64,000 bases of DNA from Hellea sp. (GTDB taxonomy: Bacteria; Pseudomonadota; Alphaproteobacteria; Caulobacterales; Maricaulaceae). The stretch covers positions 46,961 to 110,960 of the forward strand of contig JAHDGM010000002.1 in NCBI GenBank assembly GCA_020627655.1. The letters are read 5' to 3'. Below the pieces are notes generated by a model. That model searched no databases and was not told where the DNA came from. It worked only from the letters and a program-made list of their open reading frames with translations. Numbering within the stretch: position 1 is the first letter of the stretch; the number at the start of each line of letters is the position of its first letter. Positions 61,621 to 64,000 of the stretch are shown here, in pieces. The position numbers and the translations under genes were made by a program.

Positions 61621-63210
61621 ATGACAAGGAGAATCCAAGAGGGAAAAAGAGCCGATTTTGTGAACAACGCAGCTTCATCCGACAGTGCCAGCAATGCCTA
61701 TGAGTTCTCGGTATCCGAACTCGCCCACAGCCTTAAGCGCACCATTGAGGACACTTATGGACATGTTCGCGTGCGCGGAGAGCTCGGGCGCGTGACGGTC
61801 GCCAAGTCTGGCCATTGTTATTTAGACATCAAAGATGACAAGGCGGTGATCAATTCCATTATCTGGAAAGGCGTCATGAACCGGTTGTCCATGCGTCCCG
61901 AAGAAGGCATGGAAGTTGTAGTCGAAGGAAAACTGTCCACCTATCCGGGGCGTTCGAATTATCAGCTCATTATCGAGAAAATGGAGCTCGCAGGCGCGGG
62001 TGCGCTCATGGCGCTTTTCGAAAAACGCAAAAGAATGTTTGCCGCAGAAGGCCTGTTTGATGAAAGCCGCAAGCGTGAACTCCCATTCATGCCGCAGGTC
62101 ATTGGCGTTGTAACCTCGCCGACAGGCGCGGTTATCCGCGATATCCTTCACCGTATAGAAGATAGGTTTCCGGCTCATGTAATTCTTTGGCCGGTCTTGG
62201 TGCAAGGTGACAAGGCGGCTGATCAGATAGCTGCCGCCATAACGGGTTTTAATCATGGAGATGGATTTCCACGTCCAGATGTGTTGATTGTTGGGCGCGG
62301 GGGTGGATCGCTCGAAGACCTTTGGTGCTTTAACGAAGAGATTGTGGTCCGCGCCGCAGCCAATTCCGACATTCCGATTATTTCCGCTGTGGGACACGAA
62401 ACAGACTGGACGCTCGTTGACTTTGTAGTTGATTATCGAGCGCCGACTCCAACAGGTGCCGCTGAGGTGGCAGTCCCCGTTCGCAGTGAATGGCTGACAA
62501 CGCTTGACGATTATGGGGTGCGGCTCGCGCGGGGCCTTACGCGCTCCGTAGGGGAAAAGAAAACTAAACTGTCCGCGTCAAAACTACCGCGTCTTGAAAG
62601 TCTATTGGCAACGCCGCAACAAAGGCTTGATTTGGCTTCGGCAAAACTACCTGCACCCATGCGTATGTTTGACCCATTACGCCAGAAACTCGGATTACTC
62701 GCCGCAAAAATCCCACCTGTTTCAAGGCTTGTTGATAGCAAGTTTCAAAGACTATCTGTCACATCTGCGCGTATGCCGCGCGCGAAACAAATTTTTGATC
62801 CGGCTCAAAGACGGCTGGATTTAGCGGCGACCCGATTGCGTCCGGCTGAAATGGCCAGACAAATATCTGTAACGCAGGATCGCTTGACATTATTCGAGCA
62901 AAAAACTGATCGTATTGTTACGTCAAAACTCGAGCGACTCTCGGACCGCCTTAACCGGGCTTCGGGGTTGTTAGATGCTTATTCCTATCAAGGCGTGCTC
63001 CAGCGCGGTTATGCACTCGTCACGGATGAACATGGTAAAGTTATCCGGTCCAAAGACACGCCATCATCAGGGGATAAAGTGAAGTTGACATTTGCTGATG
63101 GAGAAAGAGCAGCGGTGATTGATGGGCAATCCTCAGAACCTGTTAAATCAAAGCCCAGATTAAAACCTAAACCGGCCAAGCCAAATTTTGGTCAAGGGGA
63201 TTTGTTTTAA
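61621..63210 (+). CDS. xseA: Exodeoxyribonuclease VII large subunit
   Basis: A 529-residue protein that, with XseB, degrades single-stranded DNA. The start at 61621 avoids overlap with purD; a GTG at 61660 is also possible. It has the N-terminal OB-fold (VRVRGELGRVTVAKSGHCYLDIKD in pieces), the catalytic region VIGVVTSPTGAVIRDIL, VLIVGRGGGSLEDLWCFNEE and SAVGHETDWTLVDFVVDYRAPTP, then a long coiled domain. That domain contains five 21-residue repeats (62554-62868). The usual C-terminal VLQRGYALV block follows. It overlaps the converging oxygenase gene by four bases. Confidence 0.96.
   Translation: MTRRIQEGKRADFVNNAASSDSASNAYEFSVSELAHSLKRTIEDTYGHVRVRGELGRVTVAKSGHCYLDIKDDKAVINSIIWKGVMNRLSMRPEEGMEVVVEGKLSTYPGRSNYQLIIEKMELAGAGALMALFEKRKRMFAAEGLFDESRKRELPFMPQVIGVVTSPTGAVIRDILHRIEDRFPAHVILWPVLVQGDKAADQIAAAITGFNHGDGFPRPDVLIVGRGGGSLEDLWCFNEEIVVRAAANSDIPIISAVGHETDWTLVDFVVDYRAPTPTGAAEVAVPVRSEWLTTLDDYGVRLARGLTRSVGEKKTKLSASKLPRLESLLATPQQRLDLASAKLPAPMRMFDPLRQKLGLLAAKIPPVSRLVDSKFQRLSVTSARMPRAKQIFDPAQRRLDLAATRLRPAEMARQISVTQDRLTLFEQKTDRIVTSKLERLSDRLNRASGLLDAYSYQGVLQRGYALVTDEHGKVIRSKDTPSSGDKVKLTFADGERAAVIDGQSSEPVKSKPRLKPKPAKPNFGQGDLF
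62554..62868 (+). repeat. xseA: Five 63-base in-frame repeats in xseA
   Basis: Five consecutive units of exactly 21 codons, without gaps. They read, at their start, EKKTKLSASKLP, QQRLDLASAKLP, RQKLGLLAAKIP, FQRLSVTSARMP and QRRLDLAATRLR. Shared positions are a basic residue, Leu at 4 or 5, a small-residue run, then Lys/Arg-hydrophobic-Pro. Three of five units end in or near FDP/VDS. DNA identity between units is low, so the repeats are old and kept at protein level. Confidence 0.85.
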
Positions 63211-64000
63211 CTCCGATATCTAAGGATACGGTCTTTTACCGGGTTTTCAAATTCGCGGTTTTCAGCACGGGATTTCGCCCATTCTTTTTTGATAGCGTAA
63301 TACCATTTGGCCTGAACATCGGCGTCCTCGATGAGCATAAGATTGGGATTATATTTTAGCCCTTCTTGCTGAAGATCAACCATGTCTGCATCTTGGCGTA
63401 GAAATTTGCGTGCGCCAGCTGCGATAAAAGGTTTCAATAGTTTCACAGATAAAAAGTCGGTGAAAAAGACCTGCCTAATTTGTGTGCGGTTTCCATCAAG
63501 CGGCGTAACAGCAGTGAATGATAAAAGTGTCTTTTTACCGATTTTAATCTCTTCGGTTCGAATGCCGGGGAGCCGAAAAGTAATCTCGGTCACTGGTTTG
63601 CCGCCCAGTAGTTTATAAGCCAGACTATTAGATGAAGGTTCGTGGGCGGCCATGGCAAAACCTCTATCGCGCGGTTCAAACTTTTTAGCCTTCTCATGAA
63701 TTGAATGTCGAGAACGCCACCATTTGTTTTCATGCACATATGGGCCATGGGCCGGATCCATGAGGCCTACAACGGCGTGATCCACATGACAGTTTAAAGT
63801 GAGGCTATCATCCAGTGTCGGGCGGCGGTCTGCAAATGGAAAACTAGGTGGGTCAATGGGCGGCGTTCCTGAAAACCTTTTATCTGAAGCTATGTAAATC
63901 CAGATTAGATAGCCGTCTTCGCGGGTCGGGAAATACCGGGTTTTTATTTTACCGGGATCTGTTTTTTGGTCTTTGCAAAGCGATGGAATTTCTTTGCACA
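63207..64000 (-). CDS. Rieske-type aromatic-ring-hydroxylating oxygenase, N-terminus missing
   Basis: The frame is open to the window edge, giving about 264 residues of the C-terminal part; the N-terminal Rieske cluster motif lies outside, although CKEIPSL and DGYLIWIYI at the edge are typical of the segment after it. The mononuclear iron site is seen as NCHVDHAVVGLMDPAHGPYVH, in pieces (D-H...H). The rest (FFTDFLSVKLLKPF, then KFLRQDADMVDLQQEG) matches vanillate-demethylase-like oxygenases. Substrate unknown. The apparent start at 63785 is only an internal GTG. Confidence 0.82.
   Translation of the reverse strand, partial: CKEIPSLCKDQKTDPGKIKTRYFPTREDGYLIWIYIASDKRFSGTPPIDPPSFPFADRRPTLDDSLTLNCHVDHAVVGLMDPAHGPYVHENKWWRSRHSIHEKAKKFEPRDRGFAMAAHEPSSNSLAYKLLGGKPVTEITFRLPGIRTEEIKIGKKTLLSFTAVTPLDGNRTQIRQVFFTDFLSVKLLKPFIAAGARKFLRQDADMVDLQQEGLKYNPNLMLIEDADVQAKWYYAIKKEWAKSRAENREFENPVKDRILRYRS

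Noticed and set aside
61513-61621. Longer xseA start at 61513
   Set aside because: It would run through the 5' part of the divergent purD gene, and the added residues do not match XseA.
1-64000. tRNA, rRNA, CRISPR arrays, insertion sequences, prophage
   Set aside because: No clover-leaf sequences ending in CCA-compatible stems, no regularly spaced direct repeats of CRISPR size, and no transposase, integrase or phage structural genes were seen in either strand.

Overview
The window looks like a chromosomal segment of an alphaproteobacterium with moderate GC content. This rests on gene content: rpsU standing alone, split gcvPA/gcvPB behind a tandem glycine riboswitch, a NifU/IscU-like scaffold gene followed by yidD and thrS, gloB divergent from a methyltransferase, and alpha-type conserved small proteins. 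I cannot place it to order. Coding density is high, and I saw no phage, insertion sequence, CRISPR array, rRNA or tRNA.

Layout. 1-6260: polysaccharide genes, namely the end of a sugar aminotransferase gene and a complete dTDP-rhamnose set (rfbD, rfbB, rfbC leftward, rfbA divergent). They are interrupted by an ArsR-SdpI-hydrolase operon with a palindromic operator. 6318-7860: a serine hydrolase and rpsU. 7923-11883: a leftward sulfate-activation operon (cysD, cysNC, DHH phosphoesterase) in which CysD carries an extra N-terminal helix-turn-helix-like domain; the upstream region holds several inverted and direct repeats. 12110-18573: accessory genes, including a putative nucleotidyltransferase, a free SecD-head-like lipoprotein, arsC, and three related genes for lipoproteins whose C-termini look like outer-membrane beta-barrels. 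18634-25201: a DUF885 protein, sdhC-sdhD-sdhA without sdhB, and small conserved genes.

25198-28325 appears to be one regulated unit: a frameshifted pirin, an azoreductase, a hemerythrin-like protein and a LysR regulator. Two copies of the same palindrome, TTGTTC-N9-GAACAA, lie in front of azoR and at the LysR start codon. 28326-33877: rnhA, ispH, argS, a double-receiver protein with one inactive receiver, and a rhodanese lipoprotein. 33940-39274: the glycine cleavage operon gcvT-gcvH-gcvPA-gcvPB with a small membrane protein and a cupin inserted. 39512-42224: ahcY and metK of the SAM cycle. 42300-43217: two paralogous periplasmic proteins. 43266-46497: rimM, Fe-S scaffold, yidD, thrS. 46502-51264: O-antigen ligase and glycosyltransferases. 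51287-57915: mixed genes, including an EAL-domain protein, gloB, and an aromatic amino acid pair (chorismate mutase fusion and tyrA). 57924-64000: a cyclophilin-like protein, an amidohydrolase, purD, xseA with five 21-residue repeats, and the C-terminal part of a Rieske-type oxygenase cut by the window edge.

The most unusual signals are the HTH-CysD fusion with its upstream palindromes, the twin LysR-type palindromes, the trio of lipid-anchored barrel-like proteins, and the 21-residue repeat array in XseA. All functions are read by eye from motifs; no database search was run.
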